DNA of 50,950 nucleotides, from positions 1 through 50,950 of the forward strand of contig DDGE01000018.1 in the NCBI GenBank assembly GCA_002337545.1, given 5' to 3'. Origin of the DNA: Phycisphaerales bacterium UBA1910 (lineage in GTDB: Bacteria > Planctomycetota > Phycisphaerae > Phycisphaerales > UBA1924). This document shows positions 7,785-16,800 of this stretch, one piece after another. Within the stretch, counting starts at the first letter, position 1; every line of letters begins with the position of its first letter. The notes under the pieces were generated by a model. The model ran no database searches. It was given only the letters and a program-made list of their open reading frames with translations, and was not told the DNA's origin. The position numbers were made by a program, and so were the translations under genes.

Positions 7785-9902
7785 TTATGGGCAACCCGCG
7801 TTGTACGCGGAGAGGAACGCCGAGACATCGAAGAAGTTGAAGAGACCGTCACCCGTGAAGTCCGCGATTGGATCCATCGAGTTGTACGCCGAAAGGAATG
7901 CCGAAACATCGAAGAAGTTCAGCATGCCATCGCCGTTCAGGTCTGCAGGGCATGGTGCCGGGCCATCCTGGTAGTACCCGATGTACAACGCAACGCTGTA
8001 CGATTCGTCCGCAGGGGCGTCCGGGTTGAAGTTGCCGCTGGTCGGATCGTTGAAGATCCCGTCGCCGTCGATGTCGTAAGTGATCGAAGTGTTCACGATC
8101 ACACCACCGTTGGCGATCTCATCGCCTGGCTCAGTGCCCGAGATGTCCGATCCGTTCCAAGCCATCGAAGAAACATTGTTCGACCAGAGCGAACCTGGGT
8201 TTGCGCCGCCGGCACCATTCGCGGTACCGAGGAAGTCGACCGAGTACTCAAGGCCCGAGTTTGCACCGGTCACACGAGTGCCGTTCTCGAGAACAAGTTC
8301 AAGACGGTACGAGAAGGTGTCTGGATCAAGAACAGCGCGGAGGAGTGCGCCGTCAAAGTCCGAGCCGCCATCCATAAAACGATCGTAGAGCTCGACCGCA
8401 CCGATGAACCACACATTGCCAGCAGCATCGAACGCCGGAGCAGAGAGAGACGGGCCGAGCGGCGAACCGCCGGTGACCGCGTCGAGGTTCACGAGCTGGC
8501 CGATCTCCATACCGGATGCATCGTAGATGGGCTTGCCAGCGTCCTGGGTGAACAGGTTAAACTGATCGATGTAACCCGCAAAGGTGTAATCAGTTGCGCC
8601 GGTGTCCGAGTTGTAACGACCAACGATGATCTGGTTCGAGAAGTCGTCGCCGAAGCCGTTCTCAGAAATCGTTGCGGCAAAGAGGGCATTGCCGTTGATG
8701 TCCTGGCCGACCGCGACATTGCCGACACCACCACGGAACGGGACCGAACCGAAGTAGTTCACAAACTCAGCAAAGCTCGTGTAGGCGAGGCTGAACCCGT
8801 CGTCGTTGTCGGTCACGCTTGCGGGGACATCGAACGCACGGTTGCCAGCGACGGCACCGCTTGAGTCAACACCCCAGATGTTCATGGTTCTTGTCGCGTC
8901 GGCAGCGTCCTTTGCGTAGATGCCGAATGTCGCAACGCCACCGAATCCGAAGGGATCGCCGACCATGCCACCCATGTTCCCGCGGTGATCGCCAAGCTGT
9001 CCGCCGCTGGTATCAAAGTGACCAGTTGTCGCTGTGGTTGATCCAAGCGATCCACCGTAGACATACTCGCTGTTGAAGTTTGGGCCTGCGTAGAGACCGT
9101 TTCCACCAGCAACCGAAGCGGGGATGTTGTTGGGCACGGAGTGCGTATCGCCACCCTGGATAATGAAGTCAGTCGCGTCAATCGTTCCGCCGAGCGAAAC
9201 ATAGTTCTGGAGACCACAGTCGCGATCCGAGAGGCGTGTACGAAGGATGTTGGTGCCGCTCAACTGATCCGGACCTGTAGAGCCGAAGTTGTCTGCACGG
9301 AAATACATGTTGCCGTTTGCGTCGACCGAAGGCCCGCCGAACTGCGACGAGTCGCCAACGAGACCCGAAGCACTGTTCACCGCACCCATGCGACGATCAA
9401 CATACAGTCGGTTGGAGTCAGCAGGATCGAAGTTGACGATCGCACCCATCAGGCCGTTGTAGCTGTTTCCGGAAACCGAAGTGCCGAACTCGGACCACCC
9501 AACAGCGAACTGGGACGCGTTCCCGCTCGTGCTGACCATCATGCCAGGAGTGTTGTTTTCATCAATACCGGCACCCGCGGTATCCCAAGCCATGTAGCTG
9601 ACCTGGGAGAAGGGGACATCACTTATGACATCAGGGCTGATGGTGGCCATGGAGCCAAGGTTGTTAAAAAACGCTGGATCAATCTGTGTGCTTTTGAGCA
9701 GCGGAGCCACACCGAACATGTGACCGCCGGAAGTGCTCAGCGGGGCAAGATCAACTACATACGCCGCACAGTGGTCCGTCCAGGGATCAAGTGCATCGCC
9801 GGGAAGCCCACCGAGGTTGCTGCTGACGCTGTCCTGTGCGATCGCACTGCCGCACATGCCTGCCGTTGCGATCAGTGCCGCGATTCCAATCTGATGACGC
9901 AT
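7785..9902 (-). CDS. Large secreted protein with paired dockerin-like C-terminal repeats
   Basis: 705 aa. I start it at 9902 (MRHQIGIAALIATAGMCG...AIAQ), not at the longer frame opening at 10160: this ATG has AAAGGAG 8-12 bp upstream and begins a clean signal peptide. The body (about residues 25-640) is rich in Gly/Asn/Asp/Ser with many repeats of the type GNxxF and GxMxxDPFGFGG. It resembles planctomycete extracellular beta-rich structural or adhesion proteins, and no enzyme motif is visible. The tail has PCPADLNGDGMLNFFDV and DFTGDGLFNFFDVSAFLSAY and ends AGCP, matching the neighbouring nuclease. I expect it outside the cell or at the outer surface. Function is not assigned. Confidence 0.85.
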   Translation of the reverse strand: MRHQIGIAALIATAGMCGSAIAQDSVSSNLGGLPGDALDPWTDHCAAYVVDLAPLSTSGGHMFGVAPLLKSTQIDPAFFNNLGSMATISPDVISDVPFSQVSYMAWDTAGAGIDENNTPGMMVSTSGNASQFAVGWSEFGTSVSGNSYNGLMGAIVNFDPADSNRLYVDRRMGAVNSASGLVGDSSQFGGPSVDANGNMYFRADNFGSTGPDQLSGTNILRTRLSDRDCGLQNYVSLGGTIDATDFIIQGGDTHSVPNNIPASVAGGNGLYAGPNFNSEYVYGGSLGSTTATTGHFDTSGGQLGDHRGNMGGMVGDPFGFGGVATFGIYAKDAADATRTMNIWGVDSSGAVAGNRAFDVPASVTDNDDGFSLAYTSFAEFVNYFGSVPFRGGVGNVAVGQDINGNALFAATISENGFGDDFSNQIIVGRYNSDTGATDYTFAGYIDQFNLFTQDAGKPIYDASGMEIGQLVNLDAVTGGSPLGPSLSAPAFDAAGNVWFIGAVELYDRFMDGGSDFDGALLRAVLDPDTFSYRLELVLENGTRVTGANSGLEYSVDFLGTANGAGGANPGSLWSNNVSSMAWNGSDISGTEPGDEIANGGVIVNTSITYDIDGDGIFNDPTSGNFNPDAPADESYSVALYIGYYQDGPAPCPADLNGDGMLNFFDVSAFLSAYNSMDPIADFTGDGLFNFFDVSAFLSAYNAGCP

Positions 9903-10160
9903 GGTCTCAGTCTCCTTTAGTGGGGCGCGATACCCCTGCACCGGCTCGACGGGATACTCCCCCGTTCGACACCGCTGCGATCTCTCGTATGAAAAGCCCC
10001 GGTGTCTCCTCACCAGTGCTTCGTGGAAACACTCCATCCTAGCACGAAACGCCCTTTGAACGGGTAAATTGGGCGGGATTCGAGCATCAATGTTCTGTGA
10101 AGAACAGACCGATAAGCTCAAAAACGACCGGAATGGACCACGGCTGTGCGTTATCCACAC

Positions 10161-11039
10161 TCAAAGTAGAGATTCCACCGCTGCCGCGACCCGAGCGTTC
10201 GACTTCACCAAAGCAAGATTGGCTTCGAGTGTCCGCCCCTCAGACACTTCATGCAGCCCACCCAGAACCGCCGGCGATACATCTCGCCCAGAGACCCCCT
10301 CATCAATCGCCCGCTGTTCAGCTCTTTGCAGCCATCCCTCCCAATCGGGCTTCGAGATCTCATCGTCAACCGGAATCGGGTTCGCGATCACGATCCCTCT
10401 CCCGGTCCGAGGCAACTCAGATCGCACGAAACCCGCCAAATCATCGAGATCATCAATCCTGATATCTACACCGCATCCGCCATCACGCATGTAAAAAGCC
10501 GGGAAGGTATCAGTTCCAAACCCAATAACTGTGATCCCGAGCGATTCCAAGGCCTCCCGCGTCGCAACCACATCCAAAATCGACTTCACACCACTCGTGA
10601 CAACCGCAACCGGATAGCGAGTAAACGCAACAAGATCTGCTGATATGTCCAGGCGCTCCCCATACCCTCGATGGACCCCGCCGATACCACCAGTAGCAAA
10701 CACGCGCAAACCCGCATGAGCCGCGATCTCCATCGTTGAGCTGACCGTCGTCGCGGCCGAATACCCCGCATGGAACGCGTGCCCGAGATTGGCGGTGTTG
10801 ACCTTCGGGACATCCCCCCCCTCGATCATCGACTGTAACTCAGCTCGATTCATCCCGACAGTAGGCCGCCCTTCAACCACCCCAATCAAAGCGGGGGTTG
10901 AATCTTCTGCACGGACAATTGCATCGAGTTCCTCCGCAAGCCGCAGACTCGCATTGTGAGGCACGCCATGGACCAACAGCGTTGTCTCCAACGCCACTGC
11001 TCGGGAATCGACTCGTTTTTCAACCTGCAACTCCGCCAC
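10161..11039 (-). CDS. psuG: Pseudouridine-5'-phosphate glycosidase
   Basis: 292 aa. PsuG splits pseudouridine 5'-phosphate into uracil and ribose 5-phosphate, a step in salvage of the modified nucleoside. The family pattern is clear: AVALETTLLVHGVPH near the N-terminus, TPALIGVVEGRPTVGM, ATTVSSTMEIAAHAGLRVFATGGIGGVHRG (in two parts, with the active-site Lys/Glu neighbourhood), VTSGVKSILDV and the late NPIPVDDE motif. Length is close to the family norm of about 300. No PsuK kinase lies beside it. It sits downstream of the HU gene on the same strand but is separated from it by a terminator. Confidence 0.93.
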   Translation of the reverse strand: MAELQVEKRVDSRAVALETTLLVHGVPHNASLRLAEELDAIVRAEDSTPALIGVVEGRPTVGMNRAELQSMIEGGDVPKVNTANLGHAFHAGYSAATTVSSTMEIAAHAGLRVFATGGIGGVHRGYGERLDISADLVAFTRYPVAVVTSGVKSILDVVATREALESLGITVIGFGTDTFPAFYMRDGGCGVDIRIDDLDDLAGFVRSELPRTGRGIVIANPIPVDDEISKPDWEGWLQRAEQRAIDEGVSGRDVSPAVLGGLHEVSEGRTLEANLALVKSNARVAAAVESLL

Positions 11040-11148
11040 CCTTCCTCAAGACGCTCTGTTGGGTCAGCACAATCCGATCCAAGCACGCAGGAAACACAGT
11101 ATCTCCAACTACGATGATGACAAGGCACCATTCCTCAGTCCGAGTATG

Positions 11149-11176
11149 AAAAAACGCTCCGTTTAGACGGAGCGTT
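11149..11176 (-). terminator. Rho-independent terminator of the HU gene
   Basis: Perfect 10-bp stem (11153-11162 with 11167-11176, AACGCTCCGT / ACGGAGCGTT), loop TTAG. The A-run at 11149-11154 becomes the T-tract on the minus strand. It lies about 25 bp past the HU stop. Confidence 0.9.
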
Positions 11177-11202
11177 CTGAGTCGTCGGTCAATCGTGTAA
11201 GA

Positions 11203-11661
11203 TCAGACGCGGTCCTTCAGGCCCTTGAGCGGGCGGACCTTCACGACATTGCGTGCAGGCTTCGCCTTGAACACGGTTTCTTCGCCAGTGAATGGGTTGA
11301 TGCCCTTGCGTGCCTTGGTTGCAGGCTTACGCTGGACTGTTACCTTCATCATGCCGGGGACATTGAACGCGCCGCAGGCACCCTTCTTGAGGTCCTTCTC
11401 GATCATTTCGCCCATGACCTCAAAGACCTGAGCGGCTTCCTTCTTCGAGATGCCAACATGCTCGCTGATGATGGTCAGGACTTCAGACTTGGTGCGGGGC
11501 TTTTCCTTTGCCGCAACAATACGGGTAGGTTTCTTTGCTGCTGCAGGCGCTGCTTTCTTAGCAGGCGCCTTGCGTGCGGTCGTCTTGCGGGCCGCGGGCT
11601 TACGCGCTGCGGTTTTCTTTGCGGGACGACGAGTGCTCTTCTTGGTGGTTCGCTTTGCCAT
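11203..11661 (-). CDS. HU/IHF-family DNA-binding protein with histone H1-like N-terminal arm
   Basis: 152 aa. Residues about 1-58 are almost only Lys, Ala, Arg, Pro and Thr (repeated KKxAARKPAARK-type units), like eukaryotic histone H1 tails. Residues about 60-150 form an HU domain: KSEVLTIISEHVGISKKEA, then the DNA-binding arm KPATKARKGINPFTGEE. The protein should compact the nucleoid, and the arm adds non-specific DNA contacts. The basic extension is common in planctomycete HU proteins. The gene is monocistronic: its own terminator follows, and a 219-bp divergent intergenic region precedes it. Confidence 0.92.
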   Translation of the reverse strand: MAKRTTKKSTRRPAKKTAARKPAARKTTARKAPAKKAAPAAAKKPTRIVAAKEKPRTKSEVLTIISEHVGISKKEAAQVFEVMGEMIEKDLKKGACGAFNVPGMMKVTVQRKPATKARKGINPFTGEETVFKAKPARNVVKVRPLKGLKDRV

Positions 11662-11880
11662 TTCTGGTACTCCGTTCTTGCATACCGGTATGCTGCGTGC
11701 TCTCCAAACACGCTCGATTTTACCGGACTAGTTTCGGCACTCTAAAAGCATTTTGGCCTGCAATTCTCGAAGAATTCCGCATTTTTCTTCGCCGAAACGA
11801 TCCGGATGGATGAAATCGCTCGCTCATTTACCCCTGATATACCAGTTCGAAACCGCCGCAATCGGGGCTACGCTTGTGGC

Positions 11881-12849
11881 ATGACCGCCACCCAACCCAT
11901 CGTCGGCTTCACGCGCAACCCCGTCGGAAAACCCGATATACCAGGCGCTTGCATCAAAGTGCTCGGGTCGGAAAAGCCTGCAAAACAAGACCTCATCCGC
12001 TTTGTGCCAGGCTTATCCGCCCTCGTTTCGATGTACACGGATCCCATTGACGAAGAGATTCTTGATGCGGCTGGGGACCAGTTGAAAATTGTCTGCAACT
12101 TCGCCGTCGGATTCGACAATATCAACATCGACGCCTGCAAAAGCAGGGGGGTAGTCGTCTGCAACACCCCCGACGCCGTTACCGAAGGCACCGCCAATAT
12201 CGCCTGGCTCCTCATCCTCGCCACCGCCAGAAGACTGATCGAGGCCGACCGATACGCCCGTTCGCCAGAGTACCCTCAGAATGGGCAGCTCGGAATGGAC
12301 GAGTTCCTCGGCATGGACCTCTGCAACAAGCTCCTCCTCATTGTCGGTGCCGGACGAATTGGATACGCGACCGCACTCCGTGCCAAGGCCTTCGGCATGC
12401 GGATCGCCTATATCGCCCGATCCCGGCACCTCGATTTCGAGATGGCCCCGCTCGGTGCCCAGCGTATGAGCCTAGAGGATGGGCTCGCCGCCGCAGATGT
12501 CATTTCTGTCCACACGCCATTGACCGATCAGACCCGCCACCTCATCAACGCCGACAACCTCAAGAGCGTCAAGAAGGACGCCATTATCGTGAACAGCGCC
12601 CGAGGCCCCGTCATCGACGAACAAGCCCTCGTGGACGCCCTCGACGAGGAGCGACTCTGGGGCGCAGGGCTCGATGTCTACGAAAAAGAACCCGAGGTTC
12701 ACCCCGGGCTCATCCATAATCCTCGTGTTGTGCTCACACCCCATATTGGAAGCGCCGAGATCGCCTGGCGCCGCGCGATGACGCAGATGGTCTGCGCCAA
12801 TGTGAGTGCGGTTCTCAAAGGTCAAGAACCCCCAAATCGGATCGCTTGA
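11881..12849 (+). CDS. D-isomer specific 2-hydroxyacid dehydrogenase (glyoxylate/hydroxypyruvate reductase type)
   Basis: 322 aa. Reduces 2-keto acids such as glyoxylate or hydroxypyruvate with NAD(P)H. It has the Rossmann motif IVGAGRIGYATALRAKAFGM, catalytic Arg in VNSARGPVIDE, Glu in GLDVYEKEPEVHPGL and His in LTPHIGSAE, spaced as in the family. The frame is open from 11806, but the conserved N-terminus starts at the ATG at 11881 (MTATQPIVGFTRN), giving usual family length, so I chose that. An N-terminal extension of 25 residues cannot be excluded because no strong ribosome site is seen at either ATG. It converges on the TSCPD gene with 6 bp between stops. The precise substrate is not readable. 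Confidence 0.9.
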   Translation: MTATQPIVGFTRNPVGKPDIPGACIKVLGSEKPAKQDLIRFVPGLSALVSMYTDPIDEEILDAAGDQLKIVCNFAVGFDNINIDACKSRGVVVCNTPDAVTEGTANIAWLLILATARRLIEADRYARSPEYPQNGQLGMDEFLGMDLCNKLLLIVGAGRIGYATALRAKAFGMRIAYIARSRHLDFEMAPLGAQRMSLEDGLAAADVISVHTPLTDQTRHLINADNLKSVKKDAIIVNSARGPVIDEQALVDALDEERLWGAGLDVYEKEPEVHPGLIHNPRVVLTPHIGSAEIAWRRAMTQMVCANVSAVLKGQEPPNRIA

Positions 12850-12855
12850 AGCCAC

Positions 12856-13239
12856 TCAGTTCCGTCGAGTTTTGCCACCAAACTGCAGTTCCATGTACTT
12901 CGCGACATAATCCACAAGCGAGTCTGCCTCGGGAATATCCGGGTTGCTCGTCATCCCATTGGGCTCGAACCGCATCCCCTTGAACCGTTTCACCGCCTCA
13001 TCCACGGGCAGCCCATACTGCAATGCGATCGAAAACGCCCTGCAGAACGCCTGACACATCCCCGAGATCGCCGACCCCTCTTTCGCGATTTTGATGAAGA
13101 TCTCTCCGGGGGTCCCATCCGGGTACAAACCGATCGTGAGATACCCCTCATGCCGATCGATCGTGAACTTATGCGTGAGAGATTCTCGGGTGGGAGTCAA
13201 TGACTGTCGGGTCGCGAGCATGTTCTCGTCCTTGTTCAT
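12856..13239 (-). CDS. TSCPD-domain protein, split C-terminal part of B12-dependent ribonucleotide reductase (NrdJb-like)
   Basis: 127 aa. The sequence RESLTHKFTIDRHEGYLTIGLYPDGTPGEIFIKIAKEGS (in pieces) followed by SGMCQAFCRAFSIALQYGLP and RFKGMRFEPNGMTSNP matches the region near the C-terminus of class II (adenosylcobalamin) ribonucleotide reductases. In some bacteria, such as Pseudomonas aeruginosa, that region is a separate polypeptide called NrdJb. The catalytic NrdJ part is not in the window, so the partner must lie elsewhere. The protein lacks the terminal redox Cys pair of full-length NrdJ. Confidence in the domain is high; its role in ribonucleotide reduction is inferred from family. 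Confidence 0.82.
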   Translation of the reverse strand: MNKDENMLATRQSLTPTRESLTHKFTIDRHEGYLTIGLYPDGTPGEIFIKIAKEGSAISGMCQAFCRAFSIALQYGLPVDEAVKRFKGMRFEPNGMTSNPDIPEADSLVDYVAKYMELQFGGKTRRN

Positions 13240-13422
13240 GGATGCACTGAAGCCTTGTCACCCCTCGATCTCAACCCAAAAGAGGTGAAACGGGCAAACA
13301 AGATATCGGACCAATGCCCGCGTACACCTTTACATTCTCTCCCCAGATGCAGACAATACACTGTGATCGAGGATTCAATGTTGCCAACAGGAACATGATC
13401 CGCCGATAGAGAACACGGATAG

Positions 13423-13779
13423 ATGCACCAGACGACCCATGACATCTCGATCAACCAGTCCCGCCGATCCGGGATCGTGATCGCAACTATTGGTCTGCAA
13501 CTGCTGCTCTGTTCGATTGCCTCCGCTGCGAACGCAGCAGGCGATTCCCTTGATCGATCCGCCCGTCGCCTGCCCGCCCAGATGGCTCAGGCACTCCGCG
13601 AGATCGTCGATCGATCTTCTCCGTCCACTCCCGCGGCATTCCGCGAAGAGTCGCCCGGTTTCAACCTGGGCGATACCCCGACCAACATCGATCCTGCAAT
13701 AAGCAGCCCAACGGCTTGCGAGCAGCTCGAATCATGGTCTCGGCGCACGCTCAACTTGCCTCCGCCCGCGAATAGCTGA
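13423..13779 (+). CDS. Small secreted hypothetical protein
   Basis: 118 aa. An N-terminal hydrophobic signal (GIVIATIGLQLLLCSIASAANA, read in parts, about residues 17-38) suggests export. The mature part is short, Ser/Pro-rich and contains no motif I recognise. It lies 114 bp upstream of secA on the same strand and could share its promoter. It could be a non-conserved protein. Confidence 0.55.
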   Translation: MHQTTHDISINQSRRSGIVIATIGLQLLLCSIASAANAAGDSLDRSARRLPAQMAQALREIVDRSSPSTPAAFREESPGFNLGDTPTNIDPAISSPTACEQLESWSRRTLNLPPPANS

Positions 13780-13893
13780 GCACGCTGCGTCCCGCGCGAT
13801 CATCGCGCCCATATTTCCCCATAGAACATACCACCCGAGCCGCCACAGCAATCGTGTCGCTCGCGCGTCCCATTCCCAGAAAGAACGCCAACC

Positions 13894-16800
13894 ATGGCAA
13901 GCGCAGAAATTCCCGTCGTCGGCCCGCTCCTCTCCAAGGTATTCGGATCCCGCAATGAACGCATCGTCAAACGCTACACCACCCGCGTAGATGCGATCGG
14001 TGCCCTCGAAACCGAGACCCGCAAGCTCACCGATACCCAGCTCCGCGCCAAGCTCGACGAGTTCCGCACCCGCTATGACGACGGTGTGAAGCCCGACGAC
14101 CTGCTCGTCGAAGTTTTCGCCGTCGCGCGCGAAGTCATGGATCGGGCAGTGGGGATCCGCAACATCTTCAACCCCGAATCAGGGTTCGATCCCTCCGTCC
14201 TCTCCGAACGAGGCCAACAACTCTTCGCCGAAACCAAGGCCAAGATCGACACCCTCGAGCCGGCCGAGCCAGAGGGGCAGTACCTCGGCCACACCGAACC
14301 AATCCCCGGCTACATGCAGGCCGAACTCCCGAACGAGCTCTATGAAGCCGTCCGCGAGGCATATCCCGAATCCAAACCCCCATTCCGTGCCCGCCCCTTT
14401 GATGTGCAGCTCATCGGTGGCATGGTCCTTGGTCAGGGCAAAATCGCCGAAATGAAGACCGGTGAAGGCAAGACCATCGTCGCCCCCCTCGCGACTTACA
14501 TGGCCACCGTCCAGCGTCAGCAGGTCCATGTCGTCACCGTCAACGACTACCTCGTCCAGCGTGACCGCGACTGGACCTTCCCCTTCTTCTGTTGGCTCGG
14601 CCTCACCGCCGGCGCTATTCACCCCATGCACATGCAGCCGGAAGAAGTGAAGCGGAAGATGTACCGCTGCGATGTCGTCTACGGCACAACATCCGAGTTC
14701 GGGTTCGACTACCTCCGCGACAACATGAAGCGAAATGTCGAGCAACAGGTCCAGCGCAAACGCCAGTTTGCGATCGTCGACGAAGTTGACTCGACCCTCA
14801 TCGACGAAGCCCGAACCCCCCTCATCATCTCCGGTCAAGCCCACGACGAGCAACCCCGCTACCAACTCGCGGACCAGCTCGCCCGCCAGCTCGTGGATAT
14901 GCAACGCCCCTGGCAGGAATACGAAGACCAGGTCACGCATTGCAAGGAAACCATCAAGGGCCTCGAAGGCGACATCCGCCAGACCCGCGACAAATCCCAA
15001 GTCCCCGAGCTCCAGAAGAAGCTCAAAGACGCCCAGGCGGCGCTCCCCGAGATCGAATCCAAGCGCGACCAGCACCCGCAGTACTATGAGCTCGAACCGG
15101 AGCGCAAGAGCGCACATCTCACGCACGACGGCATCGCGGAAGCTCAAAAACTCGCCGGCGTCGGTTCGTTCTATGTCGACGAGAACATGGACATCCCGCA
15201 CCTGCTCGAGCAGGCCCTCCGCGCTCACGCCGTGTACACCCGTGACAAAGACTACATCGTTATGGATGTCCCCGATCGCATGACCGGTCGAGCAGACCCC
15301 ACGATTGTCATTGTCGACACCAACACCGGTCGCCCCATGATCGGGCGCCAGTGGTCCGACGGGCTCCATCAGGCGGTTGAGTGTAAAGAAGCTGTCCCCA
15401 TCAAGCCCGAGACGCAGACCGTCGCGTCCGTCACCGTCCAGAACTTCTTCAAGATGTACAAGTCCCTCTCCGGCATGACCGGTACCGCGGACACTGAAGC
15501 CCAGGAGTTCCACGACATCTATTCACTCGATGTGGTCTCGATCCCCACGAATAAACCCATCGCTCGCGCAGATCATGATGACCTCATGTTCCTCCGCGCC
15601 AAGGACAAGTGGGAGTGCATCGTCGACGAGATCAAGGAGTTCCATGACGCCGGGCGACCCATCCTTGTGGGCACCACCTCGGTCGAGAAGTCCGAGATGA
15701 TCTCTCAGATGCTCACCCGAAAGCACAATATTGAGCACTCTGTTCTCAATGCAAAGCAGCACGAACGAGAAGCGAATGTCGTCGAAGATGCCGGGCAACT
15801 CGGAGCTGTCATGATCGCCACCAACATGGCGGGTCGAGGCACCGACATCAAGCTCGGAAAGTTCACCCGCGAGCAATACATCGAGCATCTCCTCAAGCGA
15901 GGCCTCGCTTCCCGGGGGCTCAAGCCCGACATGACCGAAGAAGAACTCCGCGAAAATGTCTACAGAAAGATTGCGCCGCAGGTTCTCAAATCCGAGGGCA
16001 TCAACAAACGCGAAGCCGAGTCGATGCCATTTGATGAACTCGAGCACGCCCTGCTGCGTTTCTGGGCAAACGAGTACACCTGGCTGAGCCCCAAGGCGAT
16101 CGACTCGACCAGCGCCGAAGACCTCCGCACCGAGCTCGACAAGAACGGGCGATGCCTCATGCACCGCCTCCGCTGGTTCGACAATATCGAAGACCTCGGC
16201 GGCCTCCATGTCATCGGCACCGAACGCCACGAGTCCCGCCGAATCGACAACCAGCTCCGAGGCCGCTCGGGCCGTCAGGGCGACAACGGTTCATCACGAT
16301 TCTTCGTATCACTCGAAGATGACCTGATGAAGATGTTCGCCGGCGAAACCACCATGAAACTCCTCTCCCGACTCGGGATGAAGGAGGGCGACGCCATCGA
16401 GCACCCGTGGCTCTCCAAGAATGTTGAACGCGCGCAGAAGAAAGTCGAAGAACGCAACTTCCAGATCCGCAAGAACATCCTCGAATACGACGAGGTCATG
16501 GAGCACCAGCGCCAACGCTTCTACGGCCTCCGTCAGCGCGTACTCGAAGGCCAGCAAGTCAAAGACCTTATCTTCGAATACATCGAAGATGTTGTCGACG
16601 ACGCGATCGCCGAGTACCTCGACCCAGAGTTCTCGGCAATCTGCGCCGCCGAATACGCACGCGAGCAACTTGACTGCTCCATCCTCTCTGATCGTTTGAA
16701 GGGGAAAGACGCGGATCAGATGGAAATGACCATCCGCAAGCTCGCGAAAGAGGATGTCGCGGCGAACATTGTCGTCACCCTCGGCGAATACATACCGGAC

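Noticed and set aside
9903..10160. N-terminal extension of the dockerin-tailed protein to 10160.
   Set aside because: It would place 86 non-signal residues before a perfect signal peptide that has its own AAAGGAG site.
14179..15513. 444-aa open frame antisense to secA.
   Set aside because: A shadow caused by the strong codon bias of secA; no ribosome site or domain.
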